64,000 nucleotides of DNA from Planctomycetaceae bacterium (GTDB taxonomy: Bacteria > Planctomycetota > Planctomycetia > Planctomycetales > Planctomycetaceae). Location of the stretch: positions 58,029 through 122,028 of the forward strand of contig JAWKTX010000017.1 of assembly GCA_041398825.1 (NCBI GenBank), written 5' to 3'. Position 1 is the first letter of the stretch; every line of letters begins with the position of its first letter. The notes beneath the pieces are model-generated. The model saw only the letters and a program-made list of their open reading frames with translations, had not been told where the DNA came from and did not search any database. Below are positions 25,850 to 34,817 of this stretch, piece after piece. A program made the translations under genes and the position numbers.

Positions 25850-26329
25850 TTATTCGATTGCAAGTATTTCCAGGTTCAGCTTACCAGCCGGGATCTCAAC
25901 TTCCACCTGGTCGCCCACTTTCTTTCCAAGCATCGCCTGAGCGATTGGGCTGGACGTCAGGATCTTCATGACTTCGCCGGAGTAGTCTTCTTCTCCCGGT
26001 CCAACAAGCTCGTAGGCTTCTTCCATGTCGTCGCTGAGATCCTTGATCGTGACCCGCGTTCCGAACGCAACGGTGTCACTGGGGCCATCAGACTTCTTCA
26101 CGATTTCACATTTTGAGAGCTGCAGGCGTTTGGTTCCAATTTGTCGTTCCAGATGCGCGAGGGCTTCGCGGGCGGCGTGGTATTCCGCATTTTCTTTCAA
26201 ATCACCTTCTTCGCGAGCGGTCTTGATGCGTTCCAGCACGTCAGGCTTTGTCGCTTCCAGCGCTTCGATTTCTGCGCGGATCTTGTCGTAACCTTCTCGG
26301 GAAATGGGCTGACGTTCCATGACAGACAT
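25850..26329 (-). CDS. greA: Transcription elongation factor GreA
   Basis: 159 residues. It rescues backtracked RNA polymerase by stimulating transcript cleavage. The N-terminal coiled coil carries ISREGYDKIRAEIEAL and the tip motif AREEGDLKENAEYHAA, whose acidic residues reach the polymerase active site. The C-terminal FKBP-like domain has ISD-type sequence ending SSPIAQAMLGKKVGDQVEV. AGGA lies 4 nt before ATG 26329; a second ATG at 26320 is an alternative. Length is normal. Confidence 0.94.
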   Translation of the reverse strand: MSVMERQPISREGYDKIRAEIEALEATKPDVLERIKTAREEGDLKENAEYHAAREALAHLERQIGTKRLQLSKCEIVKKSDGPSDTVAFGTRVTIKDLSDDMEEAYELVGPGEEDYSGEVMKILTSSPIAQAMLGKKVGDQVEVEIPAGKLNLEILAIE

Positions 26330-26367
26330 CCTGGGACTTGTGGATGCGTTGCATCCGGCAGTAACAA

Positions 26368-26400
26368 AAAAAGAAACGACTCAACCATTGTCCGAGTCGC
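26368..26400 (-). terminator. Hairpin with T-run upstream of greA
   Basis: On the minus strand GCGACTC pairs with GAGTCGT across a ~10-nt loop and is followed by TTTCTTTTTTTG. It lies between the Gfo/Idh gene and greA, and would isolate greA from upstream transcription. If the greA promoter lies upstream of it, it would be an attenuator instead. Confidence 0.55.
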
Positions 26401-26578
26401 TTCGAGGTTTTAACTTCACTTTGCACTGTCTCGCAAAATCGTTGTTTCGGAGACTGGCAACGGATTGCCTTGAGTGCTGATTCAGCTGAAAGTGCTGATT
26501 CAATTGTGTTTCGGGTGAATCATCCCATGAACATCACTCAATTCCTGCCGTGACAGGAACCATTGGTAATTCAAGCAG

Positions 26579-26610
26579 AAAGGCGGCTGAAAGTTGCGCT
26601 TTCAACCGCC
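26579..26610 (-). terminator. Terminator after the Gfo/Idh dehydrogenase
   Basis: A 12-bp stem (GGCGGTTGAAAG / CTTTCAGCCGCC, one mismatch-type G-T pair) with loop CGCAA, followed on the minus strand by TTTCTGCTT. It is ~50 nt past the stop codon at 26661. The T-run is short. Confidence 0.6.
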
Positions 26611-26660
26611 GATCAGGATGACTCGATGAATGTGAGTATAGTCGTGGTAAACCTTAACGA

Positions 26661-27797
26661 CTACCCAATTTCTGTCCACTGCAACGATTTTGCGCTATCC
26701 AGTACGGCTTCGCAAATCTTCTGCGTTTCGAGAGCATCCCGGAATGTCGGGTTGCAGGCGGTGCCGCTTTCGATGCTCCTGATGAAGTCGGCAACCTGAT
26801 GCACGAATGTGTGTTCGTATCCGATCTGCAGTCCGGGCACCCACCATTTATCCATGTAGGGCATATCGCCATCTGTGCAATGCACATCGTGCCAGCCGCG
26901 GATCAAAGAATCATCGCTGTAGTCGAAGTATTCCAGACGATGAAGATCGTGCAGATCCCATTTGATTGACGCTTTTTCACCGTTGATTTCGAAAGTATAG
27001 AGAGCTTTGTGCCCGCGTGCGTATCGAGTGGATTCGAAAAGTCCAAGTGAGCCATTCTCGAATCGACACAGGAAAGCACAGGCATCGTCGATTCCAACTT
27101 TTTCAACCTTGCCGGTCAGGTTGTGCATACGTTCTTTGACGAACGTTTCTGTCATGGCCGTCACGTTCCTGATTGATCCGTTCAGCCAGATCGCCGTATC
27201 GATGCAGTGGGCCAGCAGGTCGCCCGTGACACCGGAACCAGCAGCTTCGACGTCCAGTCGCCAAAGCGCGGCTCCACCCTGTGGGAGGTCGGCGTTGATT
27301 GTCCAGTCCTGCAGAAAATTTGCTCGGTAGTGGAAGATGCGTCCGAGCCGTCCTTCATCGATCAGTTGCTTTGCCAGTGTGACGGCAGGAACGCGGCGAT
27401 AGTTGTACCAAACGGTGTTTGCGACCCCCGCCTTCTCCACAGCGTCGACCATCTTCTGACCCTCTGCCGGATTCAGTGCGAGAGGTTTCTCGCAAAGGAT
27501 CATCTTTCCGGCTTCGGCGGCCGCGATTGCGATTTCGGCGTGCGAGTTGTTCGGAGTGCAGATGTCAATCGCATCAATGTCGGGTCGGGCAATCAGGGCA
27601 CGCCAGTCTGTTTCAGTGGATTCGTACTGCCACTGATCTGCAAACGCTTTGACCTTGTCCTCACTGCGACCGCAGACAGCTTTCAGGACCGGGCGGTGCT
27701 GCAGTTCCGGAAAGAAATCGTTGACGCGTTTGTAGCCGTTGCTGTGAGTCCGGCCCATGAAGCCATAACCAATGAGCCCGATGTTAAGAGGTTTCAT
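26661..27797 (-). CDS. Gfo/Idh/MocA-family NAD(P)-dependent oxidoreductase
   Basis: 378 residues; AGGA lies ~7 nt before ATG 27797. The N-terminal Rossmann fold shows LNIGLIGYGFMGRTHSNGY, IDICTPNNSHAEIAIAAAEAG and the family signature CEKPLALN. The C-terminal alpha/beta domain has GDLLAHCIDTAIWLNG, where the H and D are the usual catalytic positions. Family members oxidise or reduce sugars and inositols. The TIM-barrel isomerase gene 126 nt upstream in the same direction suggests a two-gene sugar or inositol pathway. No signal peptide, so cytosolic. Substrate unknown. Confidence 0.85.
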   Translation of the reverse strand: MKPLNIGLIGYGFMGRTHSNGYKRVNDFFPELQHRPVLKAVCGRSEDKVKAFADQWQYESTETDWRALIARPDIDAIDICTPNNSHAEIAIAAAEAGKMILCEKPLALNPAEGQKMVDAVEKAGVANTVWYNYRRVPAVTLAKQLIDEGRLGRIFHYRANFLQDWTINADLPQGGAALWRLDVEAAGSGVTGDLLAHCIDTAIWLNGSIRNVTAMTETFVKERMHNLTGKVEKVGIDDACAFLCRFENGSLGLFESTRYARGHKALYTFEINGEKASIKWDLHDLHRLEYFDYSDDSLIRGWHDVHCTDGDMPYMDKWWVPGLQIGYEHTFVHQVADFIRSIESGTACNPTFRDALETQKICEAVLDSAKSLQWTEIG

Positions 27798-27923
27798 GAT
27801 GAAATCCTGTGAAATAGAGTGAAGTTAAATGATTCCGCCATTGGTCAGTACCATGTGAATCGTTGATCTGCGAAGGACGTCATACTCTCCGTGATATTCT
27901 CGTCGAGATGACGGAACAGCCGA

Positions 27924-28955
27924 TTACTGCCAGCCGTGGGCGTTTCGAACTTTGATCATGGTGTCAAGGATAGTGTTCCAGGTGGCTGGGTTTTCGAGCG
28001 TTGCATTCGGAAACATACAGCCGTCCCAGCAGATATGCCTGATCCCGCGATCGGCTGCGCCTTCCAGCCAGTACCCGGCGCACTTGACGATGTCCAGCTT
28101 GCCATTGGGGTCGTCGGCCGGGCAGTGCTTGCCGGTTTTGTCATGAGAGCCCGCTCCGTGGACCTGGCCGTCATTCTGCGCGACGTGAAAGTCGATTGTC
28201 CACGGACGGAGCTTGTCTGTCATGGTCTTGTAGGCTGCATAGAATTCGTCTTCACTATAGCCTTCTTTAACCAGTGCATGCTCCGGCGCGTTGTAGCCAA
28301 GGAGATACAGGTAGGTGTGAGCCAGATCACACTGGAAGCCGAGGGAGCCCGGCATGTCGACAGCTTCCAGCAGGTCGAGCATATCCTTCCAGCTGTGCAT
28401 GCCAGCCCAGCAGATTTCCCCTTCGGCTGCAAGTCGTTCTCCATTGGCTGCGGCGATGGTGGCAGCTTCACGAAACGTTGCAGCGATCGTCTTTGTGTTG
28501 GCGGCCGCGTTTTCCCGCCATGCGTTTACACCGAACTCCGCCGAATCAATCCGGATCACGCCATACTGGCGTACACCGTGTTCATTAAAAATCCGGGCGA
28601 TGCGGCAGGCTTTCTTTACCGCCAGAATGAATTTCGCACGTTGAACCGGGCAACCCATGGCGGAATCGCCAACGGTACCGGGCCAAATCGGAGCCACCAG
28701 CGAACCGACGGAAAAACCGAAGGATGCGATCTGGTCTGCAATGCGACGAAGATCATCCTCGCTGGCATCCGGATCCGTGTGCGGGTGAAAAAGGAAGTAG
28801 TCGATGCCGTCAAATTTCTGACCATCCACATTGGCCGCTGCCGTCAGCTCAAGCATGCGTTGCAGACTGATTGGTGGTTCCTGACCTTCACCGTCGCCTT
28901 TGCCGACCAAACCGGGCCACATTGCATTGTGAAGTTTTGGAGATCCATGGGACAT
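27924..28955 (-). CDS. Sugar phosphate isomerase/epimerase-like TIM barrel
   Basis: 343 residues, cytosolic (no signal). AP-endonuclease-2/xylose-isomerase-like barrel: FDGIDYFLFHPHTDP near the N-terminus, YGVIRIDSAEFG, LAAEGEICWAGMHSW with the metal-ligand glutamate, GFQCDLAHTYLYLLG, and DFHVAQNDGQVHGAGSHD with aspartate/histidine ligands. It precedes the Gfo/Idh dehydrogenase, a pairing common in inositol or rare-sugar catabolism. I cannot name the substrate. Confidence 0.8.
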   Translation of the reverse strand: MSHGSPKLHNAMWPGLVGKGDGEGQEPPISLQRMLELTAAANVDGQKFDGIDYFLFHPHTDPDASEDDLRRIADQIASFGFSVGSLVAPIWPGTVGDSAMGCPVQRAKFILAVKKACRIARIFNEHGVRQYGVIRIDSAEFGVNAWRENAAANTKTIAATFREAATIAAANGERLAAEGEICWAGMHSWKDMLDLLEAVDMPGSLGFQCDLAHTYLYLLGYNAPEHALVKEGYSEDEFYAAYKTMTDKLRPWTIDFHVAQNDGQVHGAGSHDKTGKHCPADDPNGKLDIVKCAGYWLEGAADRGIRHICWDGCMFPNATLENPATWNTILDTMIKVRNAHGWQ

Positions 28956-29538
28956 GTTTTGAGCCTTTCAGGAGTCAGAAAAATGATCGAAGTCTGCTAA
29001 TAATAAACATACCGACGACGATCAGTAAGTAATCTCAACGATGCGACGTTTGCCATTGCTTCTGCCGGTTAGGAAATGCTGGTTGTGGTGAAGTCACCAC
29101 GCAGAATGAGAAAAATGGAGGGGGACGCCGTCGCTTTTCGTGCAGATTGCGCGAATGACGTCTGCATCGCCTCTGGCTCCTCAAAAGCAGTTCAGCTTTC
29201 GCAGAACGAAAGGCGATCCTACGACCATTCACCCATCTAAAGACATGCGGACAAAAGTGCCCCGGGCTTATCGACGGCATCAGGTCAATTCATGAGAACC
29301 GCCGGTGGGGAACAACCTTCGCGCAATATGTTGACGGGGACTTTGCCGTTTGAGAAGCGACTGACAGTTTTGATGCATATCCGAGGCCTGATTTGAGGTT
29401 GACCCTCGAACTTGCGGCCACCGGTCTGAACGAAATCTTTCGCCCGATGCCCGTCAACGGCTGCTTCCGGTAGAAGTGCGCCTGGGTTTCGATTGGCTCC
29501 AGCGCCATCAAATCGATGCGAATATGCCGAAGTGTGGT
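28956..29538. other. Gene-free stretch
   Basis: About 580 bases between the P-type ATPase 3' end and the TIM-barrel start. Small frames run through it, some antisense into the ATPase, but none shows a motif or a plausible ribosome binding site. It should carry the promoter of the TIM-barrel/Gfo-Idh pair. Confidence 0.35.
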
Positions 29539-32235
29539 TTATGGGATGGCTGCTTTCCGTCTCTTCCACAGTTTTGTCGATTCTACCACGAAATAGGGTA
29601 ACGTGGATGCGGCAAGTGCAACTAAGAGCTGGGAAGGTGTGAGAGAAACCGTATGGAACCATTTGTGGCACGCGGGAAGGTAGAGGATGAACATCTGAAG
29701 GACAAAGCCCAGAATGATTGCTCCTGCCAGACGGTAGTTGCTCCAGAGCCCGAGTTCCCAGAGTGTTCGGGAGTTCGATCGAACGGACAGCACGTAGAAC
29801 AGTTGAGAAAGGGCAAGAGTTGTGAAAAGCATTGTCCGGGCGATCGGCAACGTCTCTTCCGTGGCGCCAGGTTCGTAGTTCATGATGAAGACCGCCAGCG
29901 AACACGCTCCCATGAACGTTCCAATTGCAATCACCATCCGACCTAGACCGTCGCTGAATATGGACGGTTCTCTGCCTCGTGGCTTCCGACGCATGACATC
30001 CTGTTCGGCCGCTTCGAAACCAAGGGCCAGGGCTGGCAGTCCATCTGTGACGAGATTAATCCAAAGGATTTGAACCGGCAAAAGGGGAAGTGGCAGCCCG
30101 AAGACGACGCCCAGGAACAGGACGAGAATTTCGCTGATGTTCGCTGTCAGCAGATATGCAACGAACTTGCGTATGTTGTCATAGACGACACGGCCTTCTT
30201 CGACAGCAGCAACGATGGTTGCAAAGTTGTCATCGGCGATGATCATTTCGGAAGCTTCGCGCGAAACGTCTGTGCCGGTGATGCCCATTGCAACACCGAT
30301 TTCGGCCTGCTTCAGAGCCGGGGCATCGTTGACTCCGTCCCCGGTCATGGCAACAACCGCGCCATTGGCCTGCCAGGCCTTCACGATTCTGAGTTTGTGT
30401 TCCGGTGCGACTCGTGCGAACACCTGAATATCGGGCAGCCGATTCTGTAGTTCCTGATCCGTGACCGATTCCAGTTCCTGTCCGGACATCGAACCATCAA
30501 CAGTCGGCTTCAGTCCTGCTTCTGCTGCGACAGCCCGGGCCGTTTCCTGATGGTCGCCCGTAATCATGACTGTGTGGATGCCTGCCGAATGACACTGGCG
30601 GATGGCGTCTGCGGCTTCCGGCCGAACGGGATCGTGAATGGCAAGCAAACCCAGAATGGTCAGGCCGCTTTCTGCATCGTCAGTATCGCTTTGAAGAGTA
30701 TCGCGTACAGCCCATTTGCGGGCCGCCACGGCCAGAACGCGCTGTCCCCGGGATGCCAGCACTGCTGCGTGGTCGGCCCAGTGCTGATGATCGAATGGCG
30801 TAGTTGCGACGCGTAGTTCCAGTGTTTCCGCACAAAGGCTGCCGTGTGAAGTTGCTCTTTCCAGAATGCGTTCTACGGCACCCTTCACCAGCACTATTGG
30901 CTGATGCGATTCGGAAAGATGAAGGCTGCTCATCCGTTTTCGGTCAGAGGAAAATGGTCGTTCACTCAATTTCGGCCATTGAGTCTGAACAGATTCAATT
31001 GCGATTCCATTCCGGATCGCAGCTGTCAGCAATGCCACCTCCGTTGCAGTGCCAGTCGGTGTTCCGTCCGGGTCCGGACGAGCGTCGTTGCAGAGAGAAG
31101 CGGCGACCAGAACACCGCGGACTGACGTTTCGTTGTCGTGTGAATCTGTCCTGGCGGAGCCGTTATCCGCTGCGATGATTTCCGCAACGGTCATGCGATT
31201 CTGGGTGAGCGTGCCCGTCTTATCTGAGCAGATGACATCGACTGACCCGAGAGTTTCGACTGCCGACAGTCGCCGCACAATCGCATTTCTTGCAGCCATC
31301 CGCTGGGAACCAAGCGCAAGGGCAACTGTGACGATCGCTGGGAGGCCTTCAGGAATTGCAGCGACGGCCAGGGAAACGGCTGTCAGCAGCATCTCGGAGA
31401 TGAGTCGCGAATTCCAGCGGTCGAATGGCTCACGGACGACACCGGCAACAAAGATTGCGATGCAGATTCCAAGGACAAGCAGGGCAAGTTGTTTGCTGAG
31501 GCGCGATAATCTTTGCTGCAACGGAGTCGGCCCGGACTGAGCCGTCGCAATCATCCGAGCGATCCGGCCCAGTTCCGTATGCGTGCCTGTTGCCGTGACG
31601 ACTGCGGTCGCATGTCCGTTTGTCAGTGCGGTTCCGCAAAACAGCATGCAGCTTCGATCTGGTAGCGCTGTGGTTTCGGCCAGAGTGCGGTCATTCTTTT
31701 CGACCGCCAGTGATTCGCCAGTCAGCGGTGATTCGTCCGCTTCCGCTTCGGCTGCCTGAACGATCCTGGCATCTGCTGGAATTGCGGATCCGGCGCGGAC
31801 GCGAAAAATATCGCCCGGCGTTAGTTCTGTTGCGGCGATCTTTCTTACAGCGCCGTCCCGGATGACTTCGATGTGAGGTTCCGAGAGTTTCCTGAGCGCA
31901 TCAACCGCCTTCTCGGCCTTCCATTCCTGTGCAAACCCGATGATGGCGTTCCCAAACACAATCATCGCAATGAGCAAAGTATCGCTGATGTCTCCGACCA
32001 GGGCACTGATGATGCCGGCAGCCGCCAGGAGTGCCACCATCCAGTCTGCGAACTGCATGACAAACAGTTGTATCGCAGAGTGCCCGGTTGATCCCGGCAG
32101 TTCGTTTGCACCATATTGCCTGAGTCGATCCGCCGCTTCCTTTGAGGTGAGGCCTGTTTCCGCGTTCGATTTCAGTCCTGCAAGGATGTCTTCGGCTGTT
32201 CGGGCCCATACTTTTTCTTCGATCGTCAGACTCAT
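29539..32235 (-). CDS. Cation-transporting P-type ATPase (Ca2+-ATPase-like, P2A)
   Basis: 898 residues; AAGGA 9 nt before ATG 32235. Order: N-terminal cation ATPase domain (ADRLRQYGANELPG), actuator TGES, helices with the PEGLP ion-binding motif (AAIPEGLPAIVTVALALG), the phosphorylated aspartate in CSDKTGTLTQNRM, the nucleotide domain with KGAVERILE, MTGDGVNDAPALK, and a long C-terminal membrane domain. NISEILVLFLGV and LWINLVTDGLPALALG are typical of Ca2+ pumps. It begins 25 nt after the antiporter gene and is probably co-translated for Ca2+ (possibly Mn2+) export. Confidence 0.9.
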   Translation of the reverse strand: MSLTIEEKVWARTAEDILAGLKSNAETGLTSKEAADRLRQYGANELPGSTGHSAIQLFVMQFADWMVALLAAAGIISALVGDISDTLLIAMIVFGNAIIGFAQEWKAEKAVDALRKLSEPHIEVIRDGAVRKIAATELTPGDIFRVRAGSAIPADARIVQAAEAEADESPLTGESLAVEKNDRTLAETTALPDRSCMLFCGTALTNGHATAVVTATGTHTELGRIARMIATAQSGPTPLQQRLSRLSKQLALLVLGICIAIFVAGVVREPFDRWNSRLISEMLLTAVSLAVAAIPEGLPAIVTVALALGSQRMAARNAIVRRLSAVETLGSVDVICSDKTGTLTQNRMTVAEIIAADNGSARTDSHDNETSVRGVLVAASLCNDARPDPDGTPTGTATEVALLTAAIRNGIAIESVQTQWPKLSERPFSSDRKRMSSLHLSESHQPIVLVKGAVERILERATSHGSLCAETLELRVATTPFDHQHWADHAAVLASRGQRVLAVAARKWAVRDTLQSDTDDAESGLTILGLLAIHDPVRPEAADAIRQCHSAGIHTVMITGDHQETARAVAAEAGLKPTVDGSMSGQELESVTDQELQNRLPDIQVFARVAPEHKLRIVKAWQANGAVVAMTGDGVNDAPALKQAEIGVAMGITGTDVSREASEMIIADDNFATIVAAVEEGRVVYDNIRKFVAYLLTANISEILVLFLGVVFGLPLPLLPVQILWINLVTDGLPALALGFEAAEQDVMRRKPRGREPSIFSDGLGRMVIAIGTFMGACSLAVFIMNYEPGATEETLPIARTMLFTTLALSQLFYVLSVRSNSRTLWELGLWSNYRLAGAIILGFVLQMFILYLPACHKWFHTVSLTPSQLLVALAASTLPYFVVESTKLWKRRKAAIP

Positions 32236-32260
32236 GATGGTTATCCTTTACCTGAGGAGT

Positions 32261-33295
32261 CTAACCGTTGGAATAGACAAGCCAAAGGGAGCCGATTACG
32301 AGCAACAACACAAGTGCAGCATCCGGTTCAATGATCCACCACCGTTTCTCTGCTCGATACAACAAGCTCAGCATGGTCGCACATGTCGTGATGATGACAC
32401 AGGCTGCCGTTATACAGTGGGTGTTGGAGACCATGGACAGGACGGGCACTGGACTTGCCAGATCAACCGCTGCCAGGATGACCATATTGAATGCGTTGCT
32501 GCCCAGAATATTTCCGATAGCCATGTCGGTCGTTCCCATCCGTATGGCGTAAAAAGTGGAAACTCCTTCGGGGAGTGATGTCATCACGGCGACAAACAAA
32601 GTGCCGAAAAATGTTCGTCCCAGACCAGTTTCTGCCGCCAGAGTATCTGCGGTGTGAGCCAGTCTGGGTGCAACGAAAAAGATGACCGCTGCGGCTGCAA
32701 TGAATGCCCCGATATTGTGAGGCAAACGCCCGGGCGTTCGTTCTTTCGGGTCCTGAGAAGCTTCAATCAGGTCCGCTTCTCTTAGTCCTGACCGATCGCC
32801 CTCAACACTGCTTCGCGCTGCCGTTTTCTGATCGAGAAACAACAAACGAGCACACAGGAAATAAGTGATCAACAGTGCCCAGCTGACAGGGCCAAGACGC
32901 ATTACGGACCAGGGGCAATCCAAAACAATTCCCAGCAATACGATTCCGGTCAGCATGCACGCCACAATTGCAGACAGGGCATGCGCCGCCGCCGTTTTCG
33001 AAAGAATTCGGTCAGTGTTTCGCGAGACGAGATCCATCATGGCCAGAATGAGCAGATTGATCAGGGAACTGCCGAGCACATCGCCAGCCGTCAGATCGAC
33101 GGCACCCATCGTCACGGCGTTCATGCCAATCGAGAATTCCGGAAGGCTCGTCGCTCCGGCGAGAAGCACCAGTCCTGTGACACTACCCCCAAGACCTGTC
33201 TGGTCAGCAATACGGTCTGCATATCTGGCCAGGAACATTGCAGCGACGATGATCACGGCTGCAAGCCCGGTGAACGTCAGAAACAATATCAGCAT
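32261..33295 (-). CDS. Calcium/sodium antiporter (YrbG-type CaCA family)
   Basis: 344 residues from ATG 33295; a TTG two codons earlier is possible. About ten membrane segments with the two alpha-repeats of the family: GLVLLAGATSLPEFSIGMNA followed by DVLGSSLINLLIL, and FVAVMTSLPEGVSTFYAIRM followed by NILGSNAFNMVIL. The conserved acidic residues in TSLPE bind the ions. It exchanges Na+ or H+ for Ca2+. The tight coupling to the P-type ATPase downstream marks a calcium-homeostasis operon. Confidence 0.88.
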   Translation of the reverse strand: MLILFLTFTGLAAVIIVAAMFLARYADRIADQTGLGGSVTGLVLLAGATSLPEFSIGMNAVTMGAVDLTAGDVLGSSLINLLILAMMDLVSRNTDRILSKTAAAHALSAIVACMLTGIVLLGIVLDCPWSVMRLGPVSWALLITYFLCARLLFLDQKTAARSSVEGDRSGLREADLIEASQDPKERTPGRLPHNIGAFIAAAAVIFFVAPRLAHTADTLAAETGLGRTFFGTLFVAVMTSLPEGVSTFYAIRMGTTDMAIGNILGSNAFNMVILAAVDLASPVPVLSMVSNTHCITAACVIITTCATMLSLLYRAEKRWWIIEPDAALVLLLVIGSLWLVYSNG

Positions 33296-33301
33296 GGGCA
33301 A

Positions 33302-33632
33302 TCATCTTTCTAACGCGGGAGGATGGCATTCCATTCGAGAGCCCGCCACGACATGCGGATCGAAAGATTCCATTCCAGGAACTTCATCTCGATGGACTGC
33401 CAGGAATCGGCCTTCGCGGTCTGCAGGCTGGGGCGGTGGAGATGCAGATTCAAAGTTCACCTTTGTTTGTCTGTCTGGTAATTCTCCGGAAAGCAATTCT
33501 TCAGCTCCGAGCCTTCGTTGAGTGTGCTGTGTCGCGGTCTATACTTCGGGCTGATGAACCGCAACTGAAACCTTCGGTCTGATTTCAGAAACTCAGCATT
33601 TGAGATCAGTGCCAGCGATAAACGGCAAACAA
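33302..33632. other. Divergent intergenic region antiporter / argC
   Basis: About 330 bases. No Arg-box-like palindrome that I trust, no terminator and no convincing small gene. Confidence 0.3.
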
Positions 33633-34655
33633 ATGACACGCGTAGCAATACTGGGAGCGACGGGATATACAGCGCTGGAACTTCTGAAGATCCTGGTGAG
33701 GCATCCGGAGGTCGAAGTGACGGCTCTGACGACACGTCAGGAGGGAAGGCCGTCGATTGCCAGCATTCATCCCTCCCTGACCGGCCTGCTGGACGTGAAC
33801 TGCGAGAACCTGAGTGCAGACGAAGCGGGGCAGCGGTGTGACATTGCGTTCTGTGCATTGCCACATACCGCCAGTATGGAAGCCGTTCCGCAGTTGCTGG
33901 ATGCCGGGTGCCGAGTCGTGGACCTGAGTGCTGATTATCGACTCACCGATCCTGGAGTTTATGAACAATGGTACGGGCACGTGCATACAGATCCGACACG
34001 GCTTGCCACGACTGTCTACGGTCTGCCCGAGATCTATAAAGACAAAATTCCTTCTGCTGATCTGGTTGCCAACCCCGGCTGTTACACAAGCACGTCAATT
34101 CTGGCACTTGCACCGTTGCTGGCCGCAAAACTGATCGAACCAACGGGCATTATTATCGATGCAAAAAGCGGGGTGAGCGGAGCAGGTCGAAATCCAAAGC
34201 TGGGCAACCTGTTTTCTGAATGCAACGAGTCTGTAACGGCCTATGGGATTGGGACTCATCGACACACGCCGGAAATTGAGCAGGTCTTGACGGACGTGGG
34301 AGGAGGCGACAACGTGAATGTCGCTTTCAATCCTCACTTGATGCCGATGGATCGCGGAATTCTGTGTTCTGTTTATCCAAAACTCAGGACGTCGATGAGC
34401 GTAGAGGAACTGCTGAAAGTGTACCGATCATTCTACCAGGGGCAGCCTTTCATTCGCATCGTAGATCATATTCCGGCCACAAAAGATGTGGCGCACACGA
34501 ACTTTTGCGATATCACTGTGCGCATGAATCGTGAACAGCTGGTCGTCTTTTCTGCACTGGATAATCTGATCAAAGGTGCGAGCGGAGTTGCCGTTCAGAA
34601 TATGAACTTGATGCTGGGGCTGGATCAGCGAACAGGCATGTTGCCTGTGCGCTGA
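33633..34655 (+). CDS. argC: N-acetyl-gamma-glutamyl-phosphate reductase
   Basis: 340 residues from ATG 33633 (MTRVAILGATGYTALELLKI). It is the NADPH-dependent third step of arginine synthesis. The Rossmann motif G-A-T-G-Y-T is at the start; the catalytic cysteine lies in VANPGCYTSTSILALAPL, followed by IDAKSGVSGAGRNPKL and HRHTPEIEQVL. FNPHLMPMDRGILCSVY is also diagnostic. No other arg genes are nearby. A pentanucleotide repeat lies 125 nt downstream of its stop. Confidence 0.94.
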   Translation: MTRVAILGATGYTALELLKILVRHPEVEVTALTTRQEGRPSIASIHPSLTGLLDVNCENLSADEAGQRCDIAFCALPHTASMEAVPQLLDAGCRVVDLSADYRLTDPGVYEQWYGHVHTDPTRLATTVYGLPEIYKDKIPSADLVANPGCYTSTSILALAPLLAAKLIEPTGIIIDAKSGVSGAGRNPKLGNLFSECNESVTAYGIGTHRHTPEIEQVLTDVGGGDNVNVAFNPHLMPMDRGILCSVYPKLRTSMSVEELLKVYRSFYQGQPFIRIVDHIPATKDVAHTNFCDITVRMNREQLVVFSALDNLIKGASGVAVQNMNLMLGLDQRTGMLPVR

Positions 34656-34779
34656 TCGTCTGCACCAGGAATGCAGGTTTGGCAGCCTGTGGAAAAACGG
34701 GACTTGTTCGAGCAGGAGGCCTGAAAACACGATGGTTTCCAGTCGTCCTGCGTGCCTGTCCCGATTCTTCAACGGACAG

Positions 34780-34808
34780 TTAGGTTAGGTTAGGTTAGGT
34801 TAGGTTAG
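34780..34808. repeat. (TAGGT)n microsatellite
   Basis: Five and a half head-to-tail copies of the pentamer TAGGT between the argC stop and the end of the convergent methyltransferase gene. The stretch ends 9 nt before the methyltransferase stop codon, so it is non-coding. Confidence 0.95.
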
Positions 34809-34817
34809 TCCCTGCCT

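Noticed and set aside
27936..29000. A 354-codon plus-strand frame
   Set aside because: Antisense to the TIM-barrel isomerase, which has clear metal-ligand motifs.
29285..29905. A 206-codon minus-strand frame overlapping the ATPase end
   Set aside because: Same strand, other frame of the ATPase 3' end; Arg/His/Pro-rich composition typical of an out-of-frame reading.
34780..34808. Telomere or linear-replicon end
   Set aside because: The repeat is internal, short and flanked by normal genes on both sides.
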